Origin: Acanthococcus lagerstroemiae
Lineage: Eukaryota > Arthropoda > Insecta > Hemiptera > Eriococcidae
Direction: 5' to 3'
Assembly: GCA_031841125.1 (NCBI GenBank)
Contig: CM063109.1
Location: 23,965,321 to 24,029,320, forward strand
DNA length: 64,000 bases
Position numbers and translations under genes: made by a program. A model generated the notes under the pieces. It made no database searches, had not been told where the DNA came from, and saw nothing but the letters and a program-made list of their open reading frames with translations. Shown one piece after another: positions 53,306 to 63,294 of the stretch; within the stretch, counting starts at the first letter, position 1, and each line of letters starts with the position of its first letter.

Positions 53306-54235
53306 GATTGGAGGGTGCTGGAGCAAAACTGCAAGTCAAGTCTGATTCTAATTATTCTCCTCTTTCCAGAACTTCCAACCGCGATGCTCTAGCCCTCCAT
53401 TCAAAAATTACTCCCGAAATGTCGGTTTAGCCCAGAAAAATGGAAAGTTCGAAAACGTCAATTGGTGCGCGATGTGTTGTATATTCATCGAGCCACAGGC
53501 GCTTCAGTACATAGCCGAGAATTCCAATTTCCTGGGGCGAACTAGTAAAACAATAAAAACTGTTGATTGGAGGGTGCTGGAGCAGAACTGCAAGTCGAGT
53601 CTGATTCTAATTATTCTCCTCTTTCCAGAACTTCCGTCCGCGATGCTCTAGCTGTCTCAATTCAAAAATTTTTCGCGAATTGTCGGTTTAGCCCAGAAAA
53701 ATGGAAAGTTCGAAAACGTCAATTGGTGCGCGATGTGTTGTGTGTTGTATACTTATCGAGCACGAAGGCGCTTCAGTGCATTTCCGAGAATTCCAATTTC
53801 TTGGGGCGAACTAGTAAAACGCTAAAAACTTTTGATTGGAGGGTGCTGGAGCAAAACTGCAAGTCCAGTCTGATTCGAATTTTTCTCCTCTTTCCAGAAC
53901 TTCCAACCGCGATGCTTCAGCTGTCTCCATTCAAAAATTATTCGCGAATTGTCGGTTTAGCCCAGAAAAATGGATACACCAATGGGGTCAAATTGTGCGC
54001 GATGTGTTGTATACTCATCGAGCCGAAGGCGCTTCAGTGCATTTCCGAGAATTCCAATTTCCTGGGGCGAACTAGTAAAACGCTAAAAACTTTTGATTGG
54101 AGGGTGCTGGAGCAAAACTGCAAGTCAAGTCTGATTCGAATTTTTCTCCTCTTTCCAGAACTTCAAACCGCGATGCTCTAGCTGCCTCCATTCAAAAATT
54201 ATTCGCGAATTGTCGGTTTAGCCCAGGAAAATGAC
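53306..54235 (+). repeat. Tandem array, ~3.5 units of ~261 bp
   Basis: Units begin GATTGGAGGGTGCTGGAGCA at 53306, 53565, 53834 and 54095 (spacing 259, 269, 261). Shared blocks: TTCTCCTCTTTCCAGAACTT, CGCGATGCT, GTCGGTTTAGCCCAG, GCGCGATGTGTTGTAT, GAATTCCAATTTC.TGGGGCG and AACTAGTAAAA. Frames stay open across much of the array (53567-54181, 204 codons, translating the unit in two frames), and TTTCCAG before AACTTCC mimics a splice acceptor. Units are 90% or more alike by eye, so the array is fairly young. It may derive from duplicated exons, but I see no known domain. Confidence 0.85.
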
Positions 54236-54387
54236 GCTGCCTCCAGCAAATAATATTTTCCAGTTTCCTATTTCGACTGCAGTAAATTATTCTTCCAAGC
54301 TCTGGGCCAGATTTCAGCAAATTATTTATTTCAATCTCCGACTCAGGCTCACTTGAGAAATGATCAGCTTTATGGTTCAGAGTCCCT

Positions 54388-54630
54388 TGTCAAGACGAAC
54401 AAAGGTGCCGTAAAGAAGGCTTATAGTTTCTACCCCCTCCCCAACCCCTTCACGCCGATATGCATCTCACTCAAAATTTTTTGAACAATCATAGAAAAGG
54501 TATATTCGAAGTGATCGGTATCTACATTAACAATATAACAAAAAATTATTATTTACATTAACAATAATAACAAAAAATTAATCACAGAATAATAAACTTA
54601 AAACACGAATACGCTATCGAATATCACGAG
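54388..54630. repeat. Family E unit, isolated copy
   Basis: Same block order as the units at 2960-3430 and 4546-4935, 50 kb away: GCCGTAAAGAAGGCTTATAG, CTACCCCCTCCCC, TCATAGAAAAGGTATATTCG, ATCACAGAATAATAAACTTA and GAATACGCTATCG. Confidence 0.75.
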
Positions 54631-55679
54631 ACGACAAACTCGATGACTTTGCCTAGTGATGCTGCGATTGATTTCAGTCTGTGCAACAAAGTACTCGCGC
54701 GAAAATATTCCCGGCTCACAAAAATGTTACAAATTTGATCCTCTAAAATGCTGAAACGTTTTTGCATATCAGGGATGATGTTCGAAAACACAAGAGTTAA
54801 CGCATTTCAGTGATGTTCGCCAACACAAGAGTGAACTGTGTCCCCTTCCTTCGTTCCTATCGTTGGTCTCTCAAGTCTGTGAAATCTAATTGCAACTCTG
54901 CATAAGCGACTACAATGCTTGGCTCTACTCATGCTGAAACAAAGATATATGTGAACGGGAATCATGAAATGTGCCTCTTGTGCGAAAACAGGTTTTTGAG
55001 ATACACTTGTGCAAAGATGGAATGGTGGTAGTTGTGCGCACAAATATACATAGCGTGCACTTCTGTGGTGGTGTGTTTACGCGTTGCAAGGGCAACCGCG
55101 TTTCGAACTCTTATTCTCTGTCATTCCTGTCAGCCCGTTTCACACGACGCCATGTAAATGGATGTTTTTAAACTTTTGACATAATTTTTTTATTTAATTT
55201 GTGGAACAACTAATGAAGATAGGAAGCTGCGACTTGGTTCATTCAAAAGAGCGTGATTTTTTTCTATGAGAATGGTCAAGGAAGTAAAACATGATTTCTT
55301 GACATCAGAGGCACATTTCATAATTCCGTCACATACACAGGACGCCCAAACAGCAGTTCTGCCACATATCCACCGGGTCCTGGTATCCTGATATCCTCTG
55401 AGTCCCGGTAGCGGTGATGAGACACATGGCCTGATATGGGATGTGGGTGCACAAAAATTCAGCCTTACTCGGCTTGCGAGTGGATTGATTGTTGAGCTCA
55501 ACACAACCAGTTTGAGTACTGATGGAAAGAATATGATAGCTGGGGATGACTCAAGCTACTCCCCTCCCCCCTAGATAGATAGGGGTTTTCCAGTTCCACT
55601 GCGGTGCATTGTTGAACACGATTGAAGACTGGTAATGGTAACTCATTGGGCACCATTGCGAGAAAATGTATTCAAAGTC
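54631..55679. other. Spacer without recognised genes
   Basis: The short motif GATGTTCG..AACACAAGAGT occurs twice (54775, 54813). The minus-strand frame 55504-55190 (104 aa) has no similarity I recognise and lacks splice or promoter support. Confidence 0.35.
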
Positions 55680-56760
55680 TCATGTCATAACAAGACCGGG
55701 CGTCTTCGTTTCTGAAACGCAGTCTCATAACTCAGAAGTGTTTTCAGAATATGATAATCAGAAGAGCGTTCAGGCAGTATGACGAACTTATTCAGAAAAT
55801 GTAAAGATGACAGATGACAAACCACCACAGAATATTTTCCATTCCGACGAGACTGCCCGAAGCCACTAGTATTTTGTCGAGGAACACAGTACCCTAACAA
55901 TGTTCGGAACTCTGTCGCAAACAGCGGTCATGTTTTACGGTTCTGCATCCAGGACCGCCGTAATTTACAAAATCGAAAATATGAGGACAATGCGAAAGGA
56001 AGAATGGTCTCGTCGTTATCCATATTGCGAAAAACCTTGCTGCCAACGCGTTTTTTCCTACAACTGAACGAGTAAATGGACCAACAGTCACATTTTTCGA
56101 CTGATTTGCTACTGTTCCATCCTCGTATCTGCAGAGACTAACTGACAGGAAAGTCATCATTGGTGATGATTTCATGCGGCCTTCCAATACTGAAGTAATA
56201 AAGGCCTACAAGATGGACAATATCGATTTCATATGTCCACCTTGTTCACCTCCTAGAACTACACAAGCTACACAACCGCTTGATGTAGATTTTTTCAGGA
56301 GCCTGAAGAAAGCGTGGTGGGCGTTTCTATGTCTATACAGATCAGAGTCACACGGCGGTTGGTTCACCCAAAGAAATGTTTTCACCCCTCCTGCAAACAG
56401 CACTGCTGTTACGAATAGATTCTGCTAATAATAAAGTGAAAAAACCCTGATAAATGGACTCGCTGCTAGCGGAAATTTTCTTCCACTATCCGGGAAAAGT
56501 TCTCAGTCAACTGCCTGGCGTTGTAAAAGCAAAAGAAAATCTGCAGGAAGATTTCAACAAACTGATTCTGCCGATAGTAAAGCAGAGAAATACAAGGCAA
56601 GTAAGTTCACTACTAGCGACATTTTCCCTCACTTTCCAGGGAAGAGTGCCCTGTACAAAACCTAAGGCTGCACCAGCAACCGAAAATCCGCAGGATTTCA
56701 AAAAATTAATTCTGCTGATGGTGAAGTAAGGGAAAACATGGCACGGGAATTCTCTCGGAT
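55680..56760 (+). pseudogene. Decayed pogo-like DDE transposase (family D, copy 2, 5' part)
   Basis: Broken frames give NIFHSDET (~55835, matching the pogo NxDET first-Asp motif), TAVMFYGSASRTAVIYK (~55920), VIIGDDF (~56155, second Asp region), then an 84-aa frame (56174-56428) with EVIKAYKMDNIDFICPP, TQPLDVDFFRSLKKAWWAF. C-terminal sequence ASGIF-like, KVLSQLPGVVKAKENLQEDF (~56495) follows, with that segment partly duplicated (~56665-56727). This order (DDE core, then ...LP...) is that of pogo/jerky-type transposases of the Tc1/mariner superfamily. Many stops and frameshifts. Confidence 0.75.
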
Positions 56761-57112
56761 TGGGCAAACAACAATAACAACAACAACAACAACACCGGAA
56801 TTAAACCTAACTGCTAAGCAAACGGTGATGGTTACTTTGACTCCCATAAGAAAAACACATGGAGCAAAGATCAGTATGTTACTACCTGAGAATAAGAAAT
56901 TTCTTAAAAACTAAAGGTATACATTTTTAATCCAGGTTTTTAGCATTTGCTAATAAAATTCTGGTTACTAACAAATTTCTTATTCTCACGTAGTAACATA
57001 ATGATCTTTGCTCCGTGTGTTTTTCTTATGAGAGTCAAAACGTTCGTTGGCCAAACATTGGGTATTTTTGCTAACAGTAACCAAGAACGGTAACTCACTG
57101 TAAGCAGACGTG
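56761..57112. other. Spacer with (AAC)n microsatellite
   Basis: AACAACAATAACAACAACAA-type repeat at 56768-56795. Two arms around 56835-56900 and 56965-57040 (AGAAAAACACA..GAGCAAAGAT and its inverse) form a small inverted repeat. Confidence 0.5.
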
Positions 57113-57665
57113 CAGAGGTGCTTAGCTAGCCATTAGCTGTTAGCCGTTACCTTGCAGTTTCTGGGAGATTATTAGCCAGCCGTTGGCTAGCCGATTGAAA
57201 ATTTTTTAGCCATTAGCTAGCCGTAAGACAAGGGAAATTCGTAAGTTAACGGCTGATTTCATTTTGCTAATTTCTTGCCTTTTCCCTTTTGACTACATTC
57301 AAACTGAATTTTTTTCCTATTCCTTTTCGGTGGATTTTCGTTTTTTGGATTGAAACTACAAACTCGGTCAAACTCAGACTCAGAATTGGGGGAAAGAAAA
57401 AGAACTGGAACCAAGTTAGAAGTTACCACTTCACCTATTTATTTTTACCAGTGAAAAGTGCGAGTTATATCTATTATGGTAAGAAACTGGACCTTACTGT
57501 AATCTGTATTAAGTAACCATTTGAATTTAAAATTTTTTCCCAAGTGATCCGGGAACTAAAAATGTTGGATTAGTCTTTAGCCGTTAGCCGAAGCCAATTA
57601 ATAAGAAAAAAAAAAAAAAGTTTCAGCAGTTAGTTTTAGACAATCTGATTGGCTAAGTACCTCTG
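57113..57665. mobile_element. hAT MITE rich in TTAGCCGTTAGCC motifs
   Basis: Ends CAGAGGTGCTTAGC and (other strand) CAGAGGTACTTAGC match at 13 of 14. The interior has multiple GCTAGCC/TTAGCCG motifs near both ends. The flanking octamers CAGACGTG and ACTGCGTG share only CGTG at the end, so the target duplication is eroded. 553 bp, no transposase. Confidence 0.8.
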
Positions 57666-57734
57666 ACTGCGTGACAATCAATCACCGGTCGCTTATCAAA
57701 AAATACCTATTCGACGCTAGCGCTTCTACAATTT

Positions 57735-57842
57735 GTACAGCTCCAATGTGGAATTTTCCCCGTTGTTCGGGATAAGTGCTCAGTCAACTGCCTGGAGTTG
57801 TAACAACAAATGAAAATCTGCAGGAAGATTCGGATTTCGCAA
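57735..57842 (+). pseudogene. Pogo-like family D fragment upstream of the nested insert
   Basis: Contains TGCTCAGTCAACTGCCTGGA and TGAAAATCTGCAGGAAGATT, one more copy of the ENLQEDF-encoding segment. It breaks off where the inverted-repeat element begins and resumes at ~60655. Confidence 0.7.
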
Positions 57843-58282
57843 CAAAGTGGGCGGCATCTAGTGGACGTTTTTATAAGCAACAAAACAGTGATCAAGGAGG
57901 TTTTACTATTGTTTATTTCCTGATTTGTGATTTTTTACAATTGTTTTTTCGTTTTATTTTTAAAGTAACGTCAAAGAGATTTTCTTACAAGCTTTTGCGA
58001 GTGAAAGCACAAAAACTGTCCAGCTAAACTGCTGTGTTCTTCGTAATATAAAAAAATCAATACTAAGTTGCAAAACAAAAGTAAAAATGTAGTGTGATTT
58101 TTGGGCGATCGAAGAACCAATTTTCTTTTATCTTCCATACGAATTTCGTGAATATTCTTTACCAATGTTGCAGTTTGGTTTCTTATCCGTTTTAATTTAG
58201 TGTTTCACTTTTCATTACACTTTACTTCTGATTCTTTTACTTTTATTTTGCAACTTAGTAATGATTTTGTAATACTACGAAC

Positions 58283-60451
58283 GGGTCTAGGTCATTTCAT
58301 CGAAGCACAATTCACCGACAGACAAATCACCGATAAGAATTCACCTGCAGGCTACTTCACCGACTATCTTTTAACCGAAAGGACAGGTCACCGCTTGCAT
58401 TTTTCACCGGTTGTATATTACACCGTCTGACTATTTATATTTCTCACCGTCTTCACTCGTATTTGTTGTGAGATTGTGTAAAGACCTATTTTTATTTATC
58501 ACGGCATCAGTGTTTCATGTCACGGCAGTTTATACTTACCTTTATTTCGTATGAGAAAAATTGAATATTTTATATAAAAGATGTTGAAATACATTCAATC
58601 TTCTCGTGGAAAACGTCAACTTGTGATTGAAAATTATATATTCAATATTGAAAGTGAGAATGTAGTTGAAAGTTTAGTTCGCTGGAAATGCTCTTCCTAT
58701 CAAAAAACTGGATGTCGAGCACGATGTACCACAATAAAAGAAAACATCACAGCCAAAAATGGAGAACACAATCATTTAAGTGATGTGGCGGCGGTGGAGG
58801 CAAAAGAGGTCATCCAGGCTATTCGCCATGCAGCCCTAACAACTCGAGACACTCCCAGGTACCTACTATTATTCTTATACTTATCGCCTACTATTTCAGA
58901 GAGAGCCTTCCAAGTTCGATTTTGAAAAATTATTATAAAAAATTATGATGACTTTCAGTACCTTTTGAATAAAAATTTCTTCATCTTACTCTCAACAGAT
59001 TTGTCATCGGAAGCAATGTTGGAAATTGTAGTCAGAGTGCGAAAGTCAAACTACCCAGAATCAATTCTATTGCTAGGACGATTAGACGTTACCGACAACG
59101 AGCGAATAAGGAGCCAGTTCTACCCCGAAGTCGACGCGAAATTGAAATACCAGAAGACTACAAAGTAACCGATAGTGGTGATGATTTTCTACTTTTTGAT
59201 TCTGGCCCTACTGACAATCGCATTATAGTTTTCGGTACTTCTAAAAATTTGGAGTTATTGGCTGAAAGTGAAATTTGGTATGCTGACGGTACCTTCAAAC
59301 ACGTTCCGCTACTATTTTATCAACTTTTTACGATTCACGCACTTACAAGGGGTGCTACTGTCCCACTAATTTATGCTCTCCTTCCAAATAAAGAAGAAAA
59401 CACTTATACGTGCCTATTCGAATCGTTGTTAGAAAAGAACAGTCATCTTAATCCGTCTATCATTGTAACCGATTTTGAGAGAGCTGCAATGAATGCATTT
59501 GAATGTCTATTTTCTCGTGCAACCAAACATGGTTGTTTCTTCCATTTTTGTCAGGCCATTTTCCGACACATTCAGCAGTGTGGTTTGCAAAAAAAGTACG
59601 AATCAGATGGTGACTTTGCACTATACATGCGGTTTTTACCAGCCTTAGCATTTGTACCAGAGAAGGATGTAGTTCGCGTTTTTGACAAATTGGCGGATGA
59701 CAAGATCTTACCCGATGAAGCAGGTGGAGTCGTAGACTACTTCGAGGATACGTGGATCGGTAGACCTACAAGGCAAGGCCGTCGTCGAAAAGCATCTTTT
59801 CCATTAGAACTCTGGAATTGCTATGATAGTGTCCTCAATGAATTGCCACGAACAAATAATGTCGTAGAGGGTTGGCATCGTGGGTTTGAGGCGCTGACGT
59901 ATGGCCATCATGAAAATCTGTGGCGCACAATTTCTTCTTTGAAACGTTCGCAGGCTATGACGGAGATGGTGGCGGAGCAATATTTGTCTGGAGTGCCTCC
60001 TCCCACCAAAAAAAGGAGGTATGTTAACCTTGATTCGCGCCTCAAAACTGTTGTTTTAAATTACGCTAACACACCGCCAATCGATTACTTAAGAGCCATA
60101 GCTCATAATTTAACTTATTAATTTTCATTTTTCTTTAAATCAATTTTTGACATTAAAAAATCAGTGTATATTTTTTTTAAACAAAATGAAATATTTCAAT
60201 TTTTTTCGTTTTAATGTCAGTCAATTTTATAAAAAATAAAGCACTACTGCAATCATTTGTATCATTTGTGATGAAAGCCTCCTTCACAATAGAAAAAAAA
60301 GAAGAAAAAAGGTGAAATGGTCATTAGGTGAAATGTTAATCGGTGAAATGTCTTTTAGGTGAAAAGAACAGTCGGTGAGTTGTCTTTCAGGTGAATGTCA
60401 TAGGTGACATGTCGGTCGGTGAATTGTCCTCCGATTAAATGACCAGATACC
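58283..60451 (+). mobile_element. Autonomous-looking MULE (Mutator-like) transposon
   Basis: Identical 9-bp target duplication ACTACGAAC at 58274-58282 and 60452-60460, the size typical of Mutator-like elements. Ends GGGTCTAGGTCATTTCATCG and (other strand) GGTATCTGGTCATTTAATCG lead into ~150-bp arms packed with TTCACCGA/TTCACCT motifs (about 8 per arm), likely transposase-binding sites. 2169 bp, with one intact two-exon transposase gene. The perfect target duplication and undamaged gene point to a young insertion. Confidence 0.95.
58581..60121 (+). CDS. MULE transposase with N-terminal FLYWCH zinc finger, intact, one intron
   Basis: Exon 1 is 58581-58858 (ATG start; donor CCCAG|GTACCT); intron 58859-58998 (140 bp, ends CTCAACAG); exon 2 is 58999-60121, in frame to a TAA. 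Product 466 aa. Residues ~7-65 form a FLYWCH finger (SRGK, WKC at 35-37, C45, H63 and H65), a DNA-binding module often fused to animal MULE transposases. The MULE DDE domain follows: WYADGTFK (D189), VTDFERAAMNAF (D251), GCFFHF (C272, H275) and TNNVVEGWHRGF (E383). The splice rebuilds the TTRDTPR/FVIGS region expected in this family. It would bind the TTCACCGA-rich arms and catalyse cut-and-paste transposition in the nucleus. No disabling change seen. Confidence 0.93.
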
Positions 60452-60655
60452 ACTACGAACAACTCAACAGGTTGGCTGGACAGTATTTGTGTTTTCACAC
60501 GCAAAAGCTTGTAAGAAAATCTCTCTGACGTTACTTTAAAAATAAAACGAAAAAACGATTGTAAAAAATCACAAATCAGGAAATCAGCAATAGTAAAACT
60601 TCCTTGATCACTCTTTCATTTTCTTATCAGTAAGACGACAGCAGCGCGCCACGAG

Positions 60656-61743
60656 GCCTGCAGAATCCGAATTTCAACAAATTGATCCGGCCGATGGTTA
60701 AAGTATAGAAAAAGCTGATACGTAAACTTGCTACTACCAGTGGCGTATCCAGGGGGGGTCGTACCCCCCCCCCCCCAAAAAAAAAAGAGTATAGAGCACA
60801 ATGTGTGAAAATATTGACATTATAATTTTTTGAAGACATTTTAACCCCCCTCCCCCGAAATTGAAGTCTGGATACGCCTTTGGCTACTACTGGCATTTTC
60901 CTCCCACTGTCCGGAGCAGCAAATTATGGTAAAGAAAAATTGGTGACTTGATTGCTAGTGGCATTTTCTCATACTGTCCGGAAAAGTGCTCGGTTAAGTG
61001 TCTGCAACTACGATCGCAAGCCAAAATCTACACGAGGATTTCAACGGTACGTTAGAAAATGGTTCACAAAAGTAGTACGGCGCCAACATGTTACTGGAAA
61101 GTGCGTTTATGTTGCACCAATCAAAAGGGTGACAACAATGATGCCAGTTATATGAAAGATGACCCAGAGATGCTTACGACAAAAGCGAAGAGGAAAAGTC
61201 ATCGGTGTCAGTAAATCTCGCAAATAACCCATCACAACAGACCGTAAACGATGATGAAGGATCAACTGTGCCAAGCACATCCTCCTCTAAGGAACCGTCG
61301 TCCAGAAAGGCACAATCGCTGGTACATCACGTTGGAAGTGGATACCCCAACGATACGGTTATATTCTCAGAATATGAAAAAAAAAATTTTTTAAATTGCA
61401 AATGCTAATTGGTTTTGCAAGGCTCTCGGAGTTCCTAATATATGAAGAACCTTGAATTAAGCTATTACAATTTACTCTAACATAGAGTTCCAATATATCA
61501 GGTGAGTTTTAGCCATTAAGAAGTTACGGACCCATTCTGTTGAAACTTGGTAGTGAGTTCCAGAACAGTTCTCACTTCGACATCTGGTAGTAAGTTTCTG
61601 AACGGTAGCCAAATAGATTTTCAAACGAAAAGAGGGCGGACTCAATCACCCCCTGCGGAGCGACTACTGTTGACCTTATAACAACCATAATTTACAACTG
61701 TCATCCAATTTGCGAAAAACGGGTTTAAAAGAGCCGGAATATA
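60656..61743 (+). pseudogene. Pogo-like family D, 3' part (copy 2 continued)
   Basis: Colinear with 7950-9890: TTTCAACAAATTGAT, GGCATTTTC...CACTGTCCGG, CTACGATCGCAAGC, CACCAA-like and ATGATGAAGGATCAACTGTG (~61250), CTGGTACATCACGTTGGAAG (~61319), and the 'GTTACGGACCCATTCTGTTG' tail (~61523). Short open frames (LANNPSQQTVNDDEGSTVPS; VHHVGSGYPNDTVIF) remain of the transposase C-terminus. Split by a hAT MITE (60738-60882) and by the mariner from 61744; its last 67 bases lie at 63934-64000. Confidence 0.65.
60738..60882. mobile_element. hAT MITE with perfect 8-bp target duplication
   Basis: Left CAGTGGCGTATCCAG and right (other strand) CAAAGGCGTATCCAG; target duplication GCTACTAC at 60730-60737 and 60883-60890. 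A poly-C run of 13 (60764-60776) and an A-run follow the left end. 145 bp. Removing it restores the uninterrupted family D sequence seen in the other copy. Confidence 0.92.
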
Positions 61744-62120
61744 GGGTGGGCCAAAAAAATTCACATTTTCTTACCCACTAGTTCGCGTTTCGTCAAGGTT
61801 AGGGAAATGGCAAACATGTTTCCAGGTAGTCACCGCATGCCGAATTCGCCTCCAGCAGCACATGGAGGAGTGGACGAGGATATAGCCTTAAAAATAACGA
61901 GTCTTACGTGAAAATTCGCGTGTTTCAAAAACATTTCAAACTCGGAGGGAAAAGTAAAGTACTGAGGCGACCAACGGTTAGTTTGTGGGTTAAAAATTTC
62001 AGAGGAACCACGTCGGTCAGTAAAAACAAGGAACTCCGCTACTCGAAGAGAGTCGGCAAGAAAACACACATCTTAGCTCTAGACAGTCTTGAACAATCGA
62101 TACTTTCTTGTTTTATATGA

Positions 62121-62844
62121 AAATTAATAAATAATTATCGACCTGTTGGGTTATCAATCACTCACTCCCATGTGCATTTACTAGACATGGGAAAAATATC
62201 AAATTATATTGATATTATCGATATATCAAAAAATGTCGATAATATCGACATCCAAAAAAAATACTGATATTTGAAATCTAGGGTACATACAATAGCGCTA
62301 GTGTAGTTCGCGTTTATTGATGCCATCATGAAAGTTTACTTTGAGGACCAATAAAGAAAAATAAAATCTCGAACTGAACTTCAGAACTTGGAAATCCCTC
62401 AGTGTCAGTACATCCAAAAAATTCTAATTCGTAAGGTAATTCCAATTCATTATGCAATATGCAATTTTCAAGCACATTTTAATCAGTTATTGTTGAAAGA
62501 ATAATTATACTCGTGTGTTCGTATTTTTCGTAACTATTATTGCTCATGCTATAAAAAAGGAAAATTTAGTAAGTTTCTTTGAAAATTTCCCAAAATATTG
62601 CTACTTGTTTCCGTTTTTAGGAAGTAATTTGTTATCTTTGAAGAAAATAGAAATATTAAAAAAAAATTGCGTTCAAAAACGAATGAAAAACAAAATAGCG
62701 AAGAAACCAGGGATAAGCAAAATCCGGGATTTCAAAGACTTAAATCCAGAATCCAAAATCCTAGTTTTAAAAAAAGAAAAAGGAATTGAATTCAAAGTTT
62801 CAAATCATTTTTAGAAAAGAATTTCAAATCCAAAATCCTAAATC
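62121..62844. other. Insert of unknown origin inside the second mariner
   Basis: Contains a GATATTATCGATATATC/TGTCGATAATATCGACAT palindromic stretch (62208-62252) and a CAGGGATAAGCAAAATCCGG hAT-like left end at 62711. I could not match right ends. The frame 62515-62814 is Lys/Phe-rich and not convincing. Confidence 0.45.
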
Positions 62845-62852
62845 CTCTCAAT

Positions 62853-63050
62853 CAACGGCGGCAACTTACAATTTTCCCAAGGAGGGCTCGAACAAAATTT
62901 TATAACGTGAATTTAGAGGGGAGGGGGGGGATTTGGCAAAGAAGATCTTAATGTAATGAATTTTTTATTTTTGAGGAATTTCCCAAGGGGTGCTCAAAAA
63001 ATCCCAAGGGGTGCTCGAGCCCCGGAGCACCCACAAAGTTGCCGCCTATG
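62853..63050. mobile_element. hAT MITE inside the second mariner
   Basis: Ends CAACGGCGGCAACTT and (other strand) CATAGGCGGCAACTT match at 13 of 15; identical target duplication CTCTCAAT at 62845-62852 and 63051-63058. 198 bp, with poly-G at 62926-62933 and two AAGGGGTGCTC repeats near the right end. Confidence 0.93.
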
Positions 63051-63255
63051 CTCTCAATTTTCAGAAAAATGAGATTTTCTTTGCGTTCAGCGTTCTAACT
63101 TCTTACTCACTAACAGGTGACCAAATGAGCTTCGTTCGCGTTCGCAAAATACGACAACAAAAAGGATGTAAAACTATCAGCGTGTAAGATTTGATTTTCA
63201 AGATATCAATAAGTTTAGTAATTATTAAAATGTATACGATGAAAGGTGGATTTTT

Positions 63256-63294
63256 AGGGTGTTTGCCGCACCGCAGCACTGCAAGCACCCTATT
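63256..63294 (+). repeat. Small hairpin repeat, second copy
   Basis: AGGGTGTTTGCCGCACCGCA, then GCACTGCAAGCACCCTATT. It matches 52318-52354 in the stem (GGGTG.TTG/CAA.CACCC) and in most of the loop. Both copies are followed by AT-rich sequence. Origin unknown; possibly the conserved end of a transposon or a structured RNA segment. Confidence 0.55.

Larger units (their letters stand above)
57843..60655. mobile_element. Outer inverted-repeat element (~635 bp without its insert) carrying a MULE
   Basis: The left arm (~57845-58035) and right arm (~60465-60650) are inverted copies ~185 bp long: GATCAAGGAGGTTTTACTAT, TTTCCTGATTTGTGATTTTT, AAGTAACGTCAAAGAGATTT, AAGCTTTTGCG and ACTGTCCAGC. The very ends are less alike (GGCGGCATC/GGCGCGCTG), so exact limits and target duplication are uncertain; both flanks are family D sequence. 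No ORF of its own. The MULE at 58283-60451 lies in its central part. Confidence 0.8.

Noticed and set aside
55190..55504. Minus-strand ORF of 104 codons next to the pogo-like element
   Set aside because: Its strand is opposite to the transposase, and it has no known motif and no splice or promoter signal.
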